Source: an uncultured bacterium (GTDB lineage Bacteria; Planctomycetota; JAJSAM01; JAJVHW01). From it: 64,000 bases of DNA. The notes beneath the pieces are model-generated. The model was not told the origin of the DNA. It worked only from the letters and a program-made list of their open reading frames with translations, and did no database searches. Shown here piece after piece: positions 24,948-33,812 of the stretch; position 1 is the stretch's first letter, and each line of letters begins with the position of its first letter. The DNA is taken from NCBI GenBank assembly GCA_937996235.1, contig CALKVK010000009.1, forward strand, positions 496,001 through 560,000, in the 5' to 3' direction. A program made the translations under genes and the position numbers.

Positions 24948-25262
24948 TCAGCCCGCCTGCTTCTTCGCGGACTTGCCCTTCGTCTTGCGGCCGGCGAGCG
25001 TCACGTTGCGCGGCAGGGCACGGCCCTTGCGCTTCACGAACGACGCCACGGTCTCCGAGCACTTCGCGCCCTGGCCGAGCCAGTACTCCACACGCTCCAT
25101 GTCGAGCGAGACCGACTTCTCGAAGTCCTCGACGAGCGGGTCGTAGTGACCGATGTACTCGATCGCGCTCCCGTCGCGCCGCGTCCGGGAATCGAACGCG
25201 CCCACGCGATAGAACGGCCGGTTGGTGCGGCCCATCCGGGCCAGCCTGATACGCACTGCCAC
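24948..25262 (-). CDS. rpsP: 30S ribosomal protein S16
   Basis: S16 is an early-assembly protein of the small subunit. The 104-residue product shows AVRIRLARMGRTNRPFYRV, the YIGHYDPL segment and the VEYWLGQGAKCSETV motif. The C-terminal 30 residues are Lys/Arg-rich. The start is a GTG at 25262. It follows ffh by 27 bp on the minus strand, an arrangement known from many bacteria, but rimM, trmD and rplS do not follow; an endonuclease III-like gene takes their place. Confidence 0.97.
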   Translation of the reverse strand: MAVRIRLARMGRTNRPFYRVGAFDSRTRRDGSAIEYIGHYDPLVEDFEKSVSLDMERVEYWLGQGAKCSETVASFVKRKGRALPRNVTLAGRKTKGKSAKKQAG

Positions 25263-25289
25263 GTCACTCTCTCCTGTTCGGCACGCGAG

Positions 25290-26720
25290 CTACGCCGGAC
25301 CCATGCCCAGATCGCTCAGGCGGATCCCCTGGCGCTTCAACTCGCGCAACTGCCTTTCCTTGTCCTTCTGGAAGCGGCGGCCCATGAGCTTGTTCATGAT
25401 GCCGCCCTCCGAGCGCAACTGCTTCATCGTCTGCCGCATCTGCTTGTAGCTCTTGAGCAGACGGTTGACCTCGTCCATGGACGTCCCGGAGCCGCGGGCG
25501 ATGCGCCGGCGGCGCGCGGCGTCGATCACGTCGGGGTTGCGCCGCTCGGCGACGGTCATGCTCTGGATGATCGCCTTCGCGCGGCGCAGCGGCTTCTCGT
25601 CGATCTCCTGGTCGCCCAGCGCGGCGCCGACGCCCGGGAGCATCGAGAGCCACTCCTTCATCGGCCCCATCCGCTCGACCTGCTCGAACTGCCGCAGCAT
25701 GTCGTCCATGGTGAAGGTGCCGGTGAACAGCTTCTCGGCGGCGGCCTCCACCTCGTTCTGCTGCATGACCTCCTGGGCGCGCTCCACCAGCGAGACGACG
25801 TCGCCCATGCCGAGGATGCGGGAGGCGAGCCGGTCGGGATGGAACGGCTCCAGGGCGTCCGGCCTCTCGCCGGTGCCCAGGAAGCGCACGGGCTTGCCCG
25901 TGACCGCGCGCACGGAGAGCGCGGCGCCCCCGCGCGTGTCGCCGTCGAGCTTCGTCAGCACGACGCCGGTGAGCGGGAGCGCAGCGTCGAAGGCCTTCGC
26001 GGAGTTGACCGCGTCCTGGCCCGTCATCGCGTCGAGGACGAGGAACACGTCGTGCGGCGTGACGCGCTCCGCGATGTCCCGGACCTCGTCCATCAGCTCG
26101 CGGTCGACGTGCAGTCGTCCTGCCGTGTCCAGGATGACGACGTCGTAGCCCTCGTCCGCGGCGCGCCGCACCGCGCGCTCGCAGATCTTCGGCGGGCGTC
26201 CCGACGCCTCGGCGTGGACGGTGATGCCCTGGTCGGCGCCGAGCACCTTGAGCTGCTCGACCGCCGCCGGCCGCTGCATGTCCGCGGCGACGAGGAGCGG
26301 GCGGCGTCCCTTGGACTTCAGGAAGCGCGCGAGCTTGGCGCAGGTCGTCGTCTTGCCGGCGCCCTGCAGGCCCGCCATCAGGATCACGGTCGGGCCGCGC
26401 GGCGACCAGCGGATCGGGATCTCCGTGCGGCCCGGTACGGACGGCTGGACCTCGTCCCCGCCCATCAGCCGCACGAGCTCGTCGTGCACGATCTTCACGA
26501 CCTGCTGGTCGGGGCGGACGTTCTCGATCACGCGCTCGCCCACCGCACGCTCGCGGATGCGCTCGACGAGGTCGCGCACGACGGAGAGGTGCACGTCGGC
26601 CGTCAGCAGCGCCGTGCGAATCGCACGCAGCGCCTCGTCGACGTCGGACTCCGTGAGGGTTCCGCGCCGGCCGAGTCGCGAGACGGCCGCTTGCAGTCGC
26701 TGTGACAGGGACTCGAACAT
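25290..26720 (-). CDS. ffh: Signal recognition particle protein Ffh (SRP54)
   Basis: Ffh is the GTPase that binds SRP RNA and signal sequences to target nascent proteins to the membrane. The 476-residue protein contains the N-domain (1-85), the G-domain with P-loop GLQGAGKTT (117-125), the DTAGR motif, TKLDGD (about 247-252) and a Met-rich M-domain (about 320-476) with the SGTSMDEVNRLLKSYKQM segment that binds the RNA. The ATG at 26720 is used. A TTGACG/TACGCT promoter lies about 45 nt upstream, so ffh heads the ffh-rpsP run. Confidence 0.97.
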   Translation of the reverse strand: MFESLSQRLQAAVSRLGRRGTLTESDVDEALRAIRTALLTADVHLSVVRDLVERIRERAVGERVIENVRPDQQVVKIVHDELVRLMGGDEVQPSVPGRTEIPIRWSPRGPTVILMAGLQGAGKTTTCAKLARFLKSKGRRPLLVAADMQRPAAVEQLKVLGADQGITVHAEASGRPPKICERAVRRAADEGYDVVILDTAGRLHVDRELMDEVRDIAERVTPHDVFLVLDAMTGQDAVNSAKAFDAALPLTGVVLTKLDGDTRGGAALSVRAVTGKPVRFLGTGERPDALEPFHPDRLASRILGMGDVVSLVERAQEVMQQNEVEAAAEKLFTGTFTMDDMLRQFEQVERMGPMKEWLSMLPGVGAALGDQEIDEKPLRRAKAIIQSMTVAERRNPDVIDAARRRRIARGSGTSMDEVNRLLKSYKQMRQTMKQLRSEGGIMNKLMGRRFQKDKERQLRELKRQGIRLSDLGMGPA

Positions 26721-26771
26721 CAGCACCCGGACGCGCGGAGTTCCGCAGGGACGCGCGAGACGAAACGCCGA

Positions 26772-26800
26772 AGCGTAGGCGTGGGCGTGGGGAGCGTCAA
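26772..26800 (-). promoter_or_regulatory. Predicted ffh promoter
   Basis: On the minus strand TTGACG (26800-26795) and TACGCT (26777-26772) are separated by 17 bp. Transcription would start near 26765, giving a leader of about 45 nt before the ffh ATG. Confidence 0.6.
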
Positions 26801-26926
26801 GTTGACCCCGCTCCGCGGGGCGGCGCCGCGACGTGCGCCGCGCCCGGCCCGAGCGCGCGGACGCGCGTCGGCGCCGCCGCCGCACCGGGTGCGGACGCGC
26901 GGCTGCCGACCGCCAGCGCGTCGGCC

Positions 26927-28204
26927 TCAGGCCGGGTCTTCGTCGGGCACGCGGGCGATGCGCGCGCCGAGCGCGGCGAGCTTCTCCTCGATGCGCTCGT
27001 ACCCGCGGTCGATGTGGTAGACGCGCCGCACCTCCGTCGCCCCCTCGGCGACGAGCCCCGCGAGGACCAGTGCCGCCGACGCCCGCAGGTCCGAGGCGAG
27101 CACGGGCGCGCCGGACAGGAAGTCCGTCCCCTCGACGATCGCCATGTCGTGCTCCTTGCGGACCCGCGCACGCATGCGCGCCAGCTCCGCGACGTGCATG
27201 AACCGCTCGGGGTAGATCTTCTCCGTCACGACCGAGACGCCCTCGGCCAGCGCCAGGAGCGCCATGAACTGCGCCTGCAGGTCCGTCGGGAACCCCGGAT
27301 ACGGCAGCGTCGTCACGTCGGCTGCGCGCAGCCGACCGCGCCGCGCGCAGCGCACCCAGTCGGGACCGCTCTCGACCGAGCAGCCGATCTCCTCGAGGCG
27401 CTCGAGCACCGCGGTCAGGTGGTCCGGCCGGCAGTCGCGGACCGTGACGTTCCCACCGGTGATCGCCGCGGCGACCAGGAAGGTGCCCGCCTCGATGCGA
27501 TCGGGGACCGGGCGGTACGTCGCGCCGTGCAGTTCCGGCACGCCGTGGACCTCCAGGACCGGCGTGCCGATTCCGCGGACGTCGGCTCCCATCGCGACGA
27601 GGAAGAGCGCGAGGTCCTGGACCTCGGGCTCGCAGGCCGCCATGTGGATGTGCGTCACACCCTCGGCGAGGACGGCGGCCATGAGCACGTTGCCGGTGCC
27701 GGTGACGGTGGGCCCGAACGCCCCGCCCAGGTACATCGTGCCGCCGCGCAGACGCTCCGCGCTGCCGACGATGTAACCCGCCTCGATGTCGAGCTCGGCG
27801 CCGAGCGCGCGCAGGCCCTTCATGTGGAGGTCGATCGGACGCGGTCCGAAGACGCAGCCGCCGGGGAACGAGACCCGCGCGCGCCGCCGCCGCCCGAGCA
27901 GCGGACCGAGCACACACACCGAGGCGCGCATCGTCTTGACGAGCTCGTACGGTGCCTCGCACGACGACTCGTCCGTCACGCGCGTCGTGATCGAGCCGTC
28001 GTCGTCGCGCCGGCACTCGACCCCGAGCGCTTCGAGGATGCGCAGCATCGTGTCGAGGTCGCGGAGGCGGGGCGCATCGACGATGCGGCACGGCTCCTTC
28101 GTCAGGAGCGTCGCCGCGAGGATCGGCAGCACGGAGTTCTTGGCGGTGCCGGTCCGCACGTCGCCCCGCAGGGCGACACCGCCTTCGATCACGAGCTTGT
28201 CCAA
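26927..28204 (-). CDS. murA: UDP-N-acetylglucosamine 1-carboxyvinyltransferase
   Basis: MurA adds enolpyruvate to UDP-GlcNAc, the first committed step of peptidoglycan synthesis and the target of fosfomycin. The 425-residue protein has the Lys22-Asn23 pair (AKNS), the catalytic Cys117 in FPGGCVFGPRPIDLH, and the conserved FPTDLQAQFMALL segment. The Cys, not Asp, at position 117 is the fosfomycin-sensitive form. The start is a TTG at 28204, supported by GGAGG 5 nt upstream. A TAGGAT box at 28267-28272 may be its -10 element. It shows that the organism can make a peptidoglycan precursor. Confidence 0.96.
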   Translation of the reverse strand: MDKLVIEGGVALRGDVRTGTAKNSVLPILAATLLTKEPCRIVDAPRLRDLDTMLRILEALGVECRRDDDGSITTRVTDESSCEAPYELVKTMRASVCVLGPLLGRRRRARVSFPGGCVFGPRPIDLHMKGLRALGAELDIEAGYIVGSAERLRGGTMYLGGAFGPTVTGTGNVLMAAVLAEGVTHIHMAACEPEVQDLALFLVAMGADVRGIGTPVLEVHGVPELHGATYRPVPDRIEAGTFLVAAAITGGNVTVRDCRPDHLTAVLERLEEIGCSVESGPDWVRCARRGRLRAADVTTLPYPGFPTDLQAQFMALLALAEGVSVVTEKIYPERFMHVAELARMRARVRKEHDMAIVEGTDFLSGAPVLASDLRASAALVLAGLVAEGATEVRRVYHIDRGYERIEEKLAALGARIARVPDEDPA

Positions 28205-28343
28205 TGCATCCTCCGGCGCATGTCGGCGCGGGAGGGAGGCGGCAGGTCCTGCCGAGGGGGATGCTGATCCTACTCACGCGCACCGCCGCCCGCGCGGAGA
28301 TCCGGACAGGCGGGCGCGGCGCGGCCGCGGAGCCGGAACGCGC

Positions 28344-28373
28344 GAAGGGCGGCGTCTTGCGACGCCGCCCTTC
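28344..28373 (-). terminator. Perfect 13-bp hairpin after the glycine-rich secreted protein
   Basis: Positions 28344-28356 pair perfectly with 28361-28373 around a TTGC tetraloop, 25 nt after the stop codon of the minus-strand gene. No T tract follows. It should end transcription of the large gene or protect its 3' end before murA. Confidence 0.6.
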
Positions 28374-28397
28374 CGTGTGTCCACAGGGGTTCCGCGA

Positions 28398-31199
28398 TCA
28401 GAAGTTGAACTGGAACTTCAGCGTGATCGCGTCGACGGACGGCAGCGGGTCGAGACGCGTCTGCTCGTCGTCGAGCTGGAACGTGATGCGGTACCGCACG
28501 AAGCGGTAGCCGAAGCCGTTCAGAGCCGCGAGCGGGAACGTGTACTCCGAGCCGAACACACCCGGGTTGTAGCCGGGGATGTTGAACACACCGTTCGGCT
28601 TGCCCGAGTTGTCGTGCACCTTGAGCGGCAGCCACCGCGAGGTGATCGACGTGTCCGTCGAGTTCTGGAACGCGTCGAGCGCCGACAGGTCGGGCTGCCC
28701 GAACAGCGTCGGGTGCTCGCGCGTCATCTGCAGTTCGACGAAGATCGCGTCGTTGGTGGTCGGGTCCGACTGGATGTCCTCGTTCGTCAGGTTGACGATC
28801 CGCGGCTCCAGCACGCCCAGGTCGGCGAACTTCGAGTAGACGATCGACGGCACGCCGCCGCCCACCGGGTCGAAGAAGCCGCCCGTGCCGCCGGCCACCA
28901 CGAGGCCGCCGTTCGGGTCGTCGAGGCGGATGTAGCCGCGGCCGCCGTCACCACCGTACGGCGCGACGTAGCTGCCGGTCTGCGTGCCGCCCTTGCCGCC
29001 GGTCACGACGAACGCCGCAGCGGTGTCGGCGACGTCGTAGCCGCCCGTGGAGCGGACGAGGATCGAGCCGCCGCCGCCGCCACCGCCGGGGCCACCGGAA
29101 ATGGTGCTCGGAGCGTTGCCCCCGTTGCCGCCCAGTCCACCCGTTGCGATGAGACGACCGGAGGTCGCGATCGTCACCACGCGCGCGGTCTGGATCTGCA
29201 TGGCGCCGCCGCCGGCCCCGCCGCCGCCGCCCGGCTTGATCCAGCCGTACGAGGAGACGTAGCCGCCGTTGCCGCCTGCGCCACCACCACCCGCGCCGAC
29301 GAGCGGCTGCAGGTCGTCGTTCGTCGAGCCGGCGCCTCCCTGGCCGCCCGGGCCCTGCCACGAGGCATAGGCGCCGGCGCCGTTCGCGCCGTTGGTGCCG
29401 GGCTGACGCGCACCGCCACCGCCACCACCGCCGGCCATGACGTACGCGGTGCTGGTGTTCACACCGCCGCCCAGTCCGCCGCGTCCGCCGTCCTCGGGGC
29501 CCGCCACGGTGCCGGTGGAGTCGTACCCAGGGGTGCCGGGGTTGCCGGAACCCTGCGTGTTGCTCGAACTGGTCGTCGCCTGAGTGGAGCTGTTGCCGCC
29601 CGTGCCGCCGCCGGCCGTGCCGACACCGCCGTACATGGGGCTCACGGACGTGTAGTAGCTGCCGGTGAGGCCGTTGTCGCCGGCGTTCGCCGCGAGCTGC
29701 AGCGTGCCCGCCACCGTGAAGTTGATCGCGCGGATCTGCGCCGGCAGCGAGCTCTTCACCGTGACCTTGACACCCTGCGGGATCACCACGTCGCGGAAGT
29801 TCGCGGTCGCGTTCCCGAACTTGTCGAGGTCGATCGTCACGTCGGACGCCGGCAGGAAGTCGCCGTCGGCCGCCGTGCCGCCCGCGGCGGTCATGATGCC
29901 GGAGGCGCTGCTCGGCACGCTGACGTCCCACTCGCCGGTCGAGATCCGACCGTCGAACAGGTCCTCGGCGCGCAGGAAGTTCACCGTGAAGGACGCGTCC
30001 GTGAACGGCTCGTCCTTCGTCGAGAACAGGACCATCACGCGCGGGTCGAACTCGTCCGGGTACGCATCGCCGATCGTCAGGATGTTCGTCTTGTACACCC
30101 CGCGCAGCGCCGGGTCGGCCGGCCAGTCCTGGATCAGCGCGCCCGGCGGGTCGTCGAGCTCGGACCACGGCTTCGTCGGGTCGTCGGTCCGCAGCTGCGC
30201 GAGCCAGTCGTAGATCGCGCGCAGCCGCGACCGGTCGCGGCTCGGCTGGAAGTCGTAGTTCTCGGTCAGGTCGCGGACGTTCTTCGTCACGCGCAGCGCG
30301 TACGTCCCGACGTCGGCCAGGGGCACGCGCGGCTGGAAGACCATCAGCGTCGTGGAGAAGTTCTGCTCCACGAAGATGTCGCCGGCGATCGGACGCCGAG
30401 CGCTCAGGTCACCCTTGCGCTGCGTGAGAGTCAGCTCGACGTTGCCGAGCAGACGCGCGGTGGTCGGGGAGAGCGGGACCTTCGTGCAGAAGAGGGAGAC
30501 CGAGATGTCGTTCGGGACGTCGCTCGCCCCGCCCGCCCGCGAGTACTGGTCGGAGATCTGCGGCGCGCGGTCCGGCGGGTTCGAGAACGCGAACTGCGGC
30601 GGCGGCGCGCTCTGGTACGTCGTCTCGGTGTAGAGGTCCGACAGATTCGTGGAGGAGGCCGTCGCGAACGGCACCGTCACGCCGCGGCGCAGGGGGCGCC
30701 CGCGGGTCGAGCGCAGCGGCGAGATGCCGTCGGCGCCGATGACGCGGACCTGGTAGCGCGTGCTCGGCTGCAGACCCGCGTTCTCGGCCGCGTTGTCGCG
30801 GACGGAACCGGCCGGGTAGAACTTGCCGGTCGGGCTCGCGGGGTCACGCAGGTGGCTCGGGAGACGCGGGTAGAAGCGCACGACGTTGCCGTTCACCTGG
30901 AAGGTCCCGAAGACCTCCTTCGTGAAGCCCGTCTGCGTCGCGTTCTCACCGCGCACCTGGATGACCGCGTGGCTCACCGTCGCCGGGTCCACGTCCGCGC
31001 TGAACGTCATCTCGACGATGGAGTTCGCAGGGACGTTGGTCGCGTTGGCGATGTTGATGCGCTGCAGGGTCAGGTTGCGACCGCGGCGCGACTTCTTGGT
31101 CTTCGCGGTGGCATGCTCCGCGGCGCCCAGCGACGCCACCACCAGCGCAGCCGCGAGTCCACCACCGATCAGTCGAGTCAGCGCTCTCGAGTTGGCCAT
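28398..31199 (-). CDS. Large secreted Ig-like and glycine-rich protein
   Basis: This 933-residue protein starts at ATG 31199 with GGAGGG nearby and has a signal peptide (residues 1-32, AHATAKTKK-like end). The first domain (about 42-160) resembles the bacterial Ig-like fold of SbsA type, with NIANATNVPANSIVEMTFSA and a stretch ending RVIGADG. A central non-repetitive part follows. Residues about 530-760 form a Gly/Ser/Thr-rich low-complexity region with many GGxGG runs and aromatic residues, which could form a fibre or sheet. The C-terminal 170 residues look globular. Codon choice and composition are less G+C-extreme than in neighbours. It is probably an extracellular matrix, sheath or surface-layer component; function unproven. 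Confidence 0.75.
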   Translation of the reverse strand: MANSRALTRLIGGGLAAALVVASLGAAEHATAKTKKSRRGRNLTLQRINIANATNVPANSIVEMTFSADVDPATVSHAVIQVRGENATQTGFTKEVFGTFQVNGNVVRFYPRLPSHLRDPASPTGKFYPAGSVRDNAAENAGLQPSTRYQVRVIGADGISPLRSTRGRPLRRGVTVPFATASSTNLSDLYTETTYQSAPPPQFAFSNPPDRAPQISDQYSRAGGASDVPNDISVSLFCTKVPLSPTTARLLGNVELTLTQRKGDLSARRPIAGDIFVEQNFSTTLMVFQPRVPLADVGTYALRVTKNVRDLTENYDFQPSRDRSRLRAIYDWLAQLRTDDPTKPWSELDDPPGALIQDWPADPALRGVYKTNILTIGDAYPDEFDPRVMVLFSTKDEPFTDASFTVNFLRAEDLFDGRISTGEWDVSVPSSASGIMTAAGGTAADGDFLPASDVTIDLDKFGNATANFRDVVIPQGVKVTVKSSLPAQIRAINFTVAGTLQLAANAGDNGLTGSYYTSVSPMYGGVGTAGGGTGGNSSTQATTSSSNTQGSGNPGTPGYDSTGTVAGPEDGGRGGLGGGVNTSTAYVMAGGGGGGGARQPGTNGANGAGAYASWQGPGGQGGAGSTNDDLQPLVGAGGGGAGGNGGYVSSYGWIKPGGGGGAGGGAMQIQTARVVTIATSGRLIATGGLGGNGGNAPSTISGGPGGGGGGGSILVRSTGGYDVADTAAAFVVTGGKGGTQTGSYVAPYGGDGGRGYIRLDDPNGGLVVAGGTGGFFDPVGGGVPSIVYSKFADLGVLEPRIVNLTNEDIQSDPTTNDAIFVELQMTREHPTLFGQPDLSALDAFQNSTDTSITSRWLPLKVHDNSGKPNGVFNIPGYNPGVFGSEYTFPLAALNGFGYRFVRYRITFQLDDEQTRLDPLPSVDAITLKFQFNF

Positions 31200-31304
31200 C
31201 TGCGCCACCCTCCAGTTGCTCAGGCTCTGAGTCCCAGAATCCACACGTGGACCTTCCGAGACGGCCCGCACCGCTCGGGAGACCCGTTCCAGCCCGACGT
31301 CCTT

Positions 31305-31332
31305 GTTATACGCGACGGCGCGGGGTTTTCCA
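31305..31332 (-). promoter_or_regulatory. Predicted promoter of the glycine-rich secreted protein
   Basis: On the minus strand TGGAAA (31332-31327) and TATAAC (31310-31305) are separated by 16 bp. The start site near 31298 gives a leader of about 100 nt. The box is the closest to the TATAAT consensus found in the window. Confidence 0.5.
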
Positions 31333-31550
31333 CACGCAACCGGGGCTCGGCATCGAGCCTGAGGACCGCCGCACGGCGGCGGACGACGCGCGCCGTCGCG
31401 CGGCACGAGCGCCCACGGCGTGCGAGTTCGCACGCCGTGTCCCGGGCAGCCTCGCGGAGGACGGCGGGAGGCGGCGGCCGGCGCAGACCCGCGACGAGCG
31501 GTTCCGCTCGGTAGGGGGTCGGCGCCGCGCCGCCGCGCCGCGCGACGTCT

Positions 31551-31590
31551 CGAAAAAAAACTCTCGCGACTGCGGTTTTTCGTGGCGCGA
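31551..31590. other. A8 and T5 tracts between divergent genes
   Basis: In the 614-bp gap between the divergent glycine-rich protein and TPR/alpha-CTD genes, CGAAAAAAAA and GGTTTTTCG face each other about 18 bp apart, giving an inverted 7-bp repeat CGAAAAA/TTTTTCG. Tracts like these are rare in this G+C-rich sequence and can bend DNA or act as UP elements. Confidence 0.35.
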
Positions 31591-31656
31591 CGACGCCCCG
31601 GGAGGCGAAGCAGCGGGTGTCGGGGCCGGCGCGCGACCGCGTGGCGCGCGCAATCC

Positions 31657-31684
31657 TTGCGCTTGTCCCGAGCGCCCGCAGAAT
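31657..31684 (+). promoter_or_regulatory. Possible promoter of the TPR/alpha-CTD gene
   Basis: TTGCGC (31657-31662) and CAGAAT (31679-31684) are separated by 16 bp. The start site near 31691 would leave a leader of about 120 nt with two strong hairpins. The match to consensus is weak. Confidence 0.35.
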
Positions 31685-31721
31685 CGCGCGTTTCGCCGGT
31701 CCGATCCACTTCCGGGCCGCG

Positions 31722-31769
31722 GCGACGGCGGGCTGCGCCGCCGTCGCGTGAACCGGGCTCGCAGCCCGG
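31722..31769 (+). other. Two tandem hairpins in the leader of the TPR/alpha-CTD gene
   Basis: The first stem pairs 31722-31731 with 31738-31747 (10 bp, 6-nt loop). The second pairs 31753-31759 with 31763-31769 (7 bp, 3-nt loop). Both are perfect and stand 32-90 nt before the GGAGG ribosome-binding site at 31801. They may control message stability or translation, or bind the product. No T tract is present. Confidence 0.4.
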
Positions 31770-31813
31770 GGCCCATTCGCACCCGCGCCCAGAGCGCGCC
31801 GGAGGTCCTTCGC

Positions 31814-33136
31814 ATGAGCCAGGTAGCCGTCGATGTCGTCGCCGTGCTCGAGAAGCCGTCGCCGTCGTCGGAGGAGATCCGCGCGGTGCGTCAGGCCGTC
31901 TGGAGCGACGCGGCCGCTCGCCGCGCCGTCTCCGAGATCGCCGCCACGGCACCGCTCGAACCGGACGCGGGTGCGGGCGACAAGCGGCTGGCGCTCCGCA
32001 AGGGCCTGGCGCTGTGGGCGCTCGCGCGCGAGCGCGACGCCGCCGAGTGGCTGGCGCACTCCACGGGCCGCACGGCGCTCGAGTTCCTCGGACGCAGCCT
32101 GCTCGCGACCGGACGTCCGGCCGGAGCGGCCGAGGCGCTCGCGGGTCTCGCCGAGGACCCGGCCGTGGCCGCGGTGCTGGCCGAGTGCTTCGCAAATCGC
32201 GGCGACGCCGATGCGTGCCGCGCCGCCGCGAAGCACATCGGCGACCCCGCCGACGCGGCGTACGTCGAGGGTCGCCTCGCGGACATCGAAGGCGAGCACG
32301 AGGAGGCGGAGACCGCGTACGACCGCGCCGTGGACCTGCGCCACAACCACACGGGAGCGCTGTTCCGCCTCGCGTACGGGTCCGCCCTGCACGGCGACGA
32401 CGAGACCGCCATCTCGTTCTACCGCCGCTGCATCGACTCCGCGTGCGCGCCCGTCAACGCGTACCTGAACCTCGGGAACCTGCACGAGGACCGCGGGGAG
32501 TTCAGCCGCGCGCGCGAGTGCTACAAGGCCGTGCTCGACGCGGACCCGCGCAACGAGCGTGCGCGCATGTTCCTGCGCGACGCCACCGCCTCGCTGAACA
32601 TGTTCTACGACGAGGATCTCGAGCGTCGGGCCGACCGCCGGTCGCAGGTCATGCGCCTGCCGGTCACCGACTTCGAGCTGTCGGTGCGCAGCCGCAACTG
32701 CCTCGCGAAGATGGGCGTCCGGACGCTGGGCGACCTCGTGCAGCGCACCGAGCAGGAGCTGCTCTCGTACAAGAACTTCGGCGAGACCAGCCTGCAGGAG
32801 ATCAAGGACATCCTCGCGCAGAAGGGGCTGCGCCTCGGCATGGGCCGCGAGGAGCTGTCGCGCGACGAGGAGGCCCGCTCGATCCTCGAGGGGATCGGCG
32901 GCGCCGCGCCCCCCGAGACCGACCGGCGGATCGCACTCGACCGGCCGCTGAACGACCTCGAGCTGTCGGTGCGCAGCCGGCACTGCATGAGCGTCCTCGG
33001 ACTGCGCACCGTGGGCGACCTCGTGCGCTGCACGGAGGCCGAACTGATGACCATCAAGAACTTCGGGCAGACCAGCCTGAACGAGGTCAAGCAGAAGCTG
33101 GCGGAGCTCGGTCTCTCGCTGGCGAGCGGCGCCTGA
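31814..33136 (+). CDS. TPR protein with two RNA-polymerase alpha-CTD-like domains
   Basis: The 440-residue protein starts at ATG 31814 with GGAGG 8 nt upstream. The N-terminal 275 residues form a TPR-like superhelix, with clear repeats in about 170-265 (AYVEGRLADIEGEHEEAETA, ACAPVNAYLNLGNLHEDRG). Two domains at about 287-342 and 378-437 resemble the alpha-CTD of RNA polymerase: FELSVRSRNCL/LELSVRSRHCM and NFGETSLQEIK/NFGQTSLNEVK. The Arg of the DNA- and activator-binding helix is kept in both copies and the Asn only in the first; the Lys before the conserved Ser is Thr in both. It has no alpha assembly domain, so it is not rpoA. It may dock on UP elements or transcription factors through the CTDs and on partners through the TPRs. 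Confidence 0.75.
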   Translation: MSQVAVDVVAVLEKPSPSSEEIRAVRQAVWSDAAARRAVSEIAATAPLEPDAGAGDKRLALRKGLALWALARERDAAEWLAHSTGRTALEFLGRSLLATGRPAGAAEALAGLAEDPAVAAVLAECFANRGDADACRAAAKHIGDPADAAYVEGRLADIEGEHEEAETAYDRAVDLRHNHTGALFRLAYGSALHGDDETAISFYRRCIDSACAPVNAYLNLGNLHEDRGEFSRARECYKAVLDADPRNERARMFLRDATASLNMFYDEDLERRADRRSQVMRLPVTDFELSVRSRNCLAKMGVRTLGDLVQRTEQELLSYKNFGETSLQEIKDILAQKGLRLGMGREELSRDEEARSILEGIGGAAPPETDRRIALDRPLNDLELSVRSRHCMSVLGLRTVGDLVRCTEAELMTIKNFGQTSLNEVKQKLAELGLSLASGA

Positions 33137-33155
33137 CCCTCGCAGGGCGCTGCCC

Positions 33156-33740
33156 GTGTACCACCACCTGCGCGGCCGGCTGGAGCGCAAGTCGCCGGCC
33201 GAGGTCGTACTGGACGTGGGCGGCATCGGCTATCTGCTCGCGATCCCGCTCAGCACCTACGAGCGCCTGCCCGCGGAGGGCGAGACGGTCCGCCTGCTGA
33301 CGACCTTCGTCGTCCGCGAGGACGCTCATCGCCTGTACGGCTTCGCGACTGCCGACGAGCGTGCGTTCTTCGCACTGCTCCAGACGGTCACCGGCGTCGG
33401 CCCCCAGGTCGCGCTCGGGATCGTCTCTGCGCTGCCCGTCCGCGAGTTCCGCGCCGCGGTGGCCGCCGCCGATCCGACGCGGCTGCGGCGCGTGAAAGGG
33501 ATCGGCAAGCGGCTCTCCGAGCGGCTCGTCGTGGAACTCCGCGACCGGATCGACGTGCTCGGCGCGAGCGACCCCGTGGATGCCGAGGACGCGGCCGAGC
33601 GCGACGCGGTGCTCGCGCTGCAGGCGCTCGGCTTCGGGCCCGACGAGGCGCGCGCGGCCGTCGAGGCGGCGCGCCGCGAGGGCGACGCATCCGCCGGGAA
33701 CGCCGGCGATCTCGTCCGGCGCGCGCTCCGACGGCTCTGA
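33156..33740 (+). CDS. ruvA: Holliday junction DNA helicase subunit RuvA
   Basis: RuvA binds four-way junctions and loads the RuvB motor for branch migration. The 194-residue protein has the start MYHHLRGRLERKSPAEVV of domain I, the two HhH motifs of domain II (around residues 71-130, with TGVGPQVALGIVS and VKGIGKRLSERLVVELRDR) and a C-terminal RuvB-binding domain (about 148-194). The GTG at 33156 is the start. It lies 19 bp after the TPR/alpha-CTD gene; ruvB and ruvC are not adjacent. Confidence 0.93.
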   Translation: MYHHLRGRLERKSPAEVVLDVGGIGYLLAIPLSTYERLPAEGETVRLLTTFVVREDAHRLYGFATADERAFFALLQTVTGVGPQVALGIVSALPVREFRAAVAAADPTRLRRVKGIGKRLSERLVVELRDRIDVLGASDPVDAEDAAERDAVLALQALGFGPDEARAAVEAARREGDASAGNAGDLVRRALRRL

Positions 33741-33812
33741 CCCCCCGCGCGCGTACCGCCCGCCCGTGCGCGGCGCTGTAGCATCGCGCCTCCCCCGCAG
33801 GAGACTCGACCC

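Noticed and set aside
28949..29680. Dense Gly/Pro repeat that could look like a CRISPR or tandem DNA repeat
   Set aside because: The repeats are irregular codons for Gly-rich sequence within an open frame; no constant repeat-spacer unit is visible.
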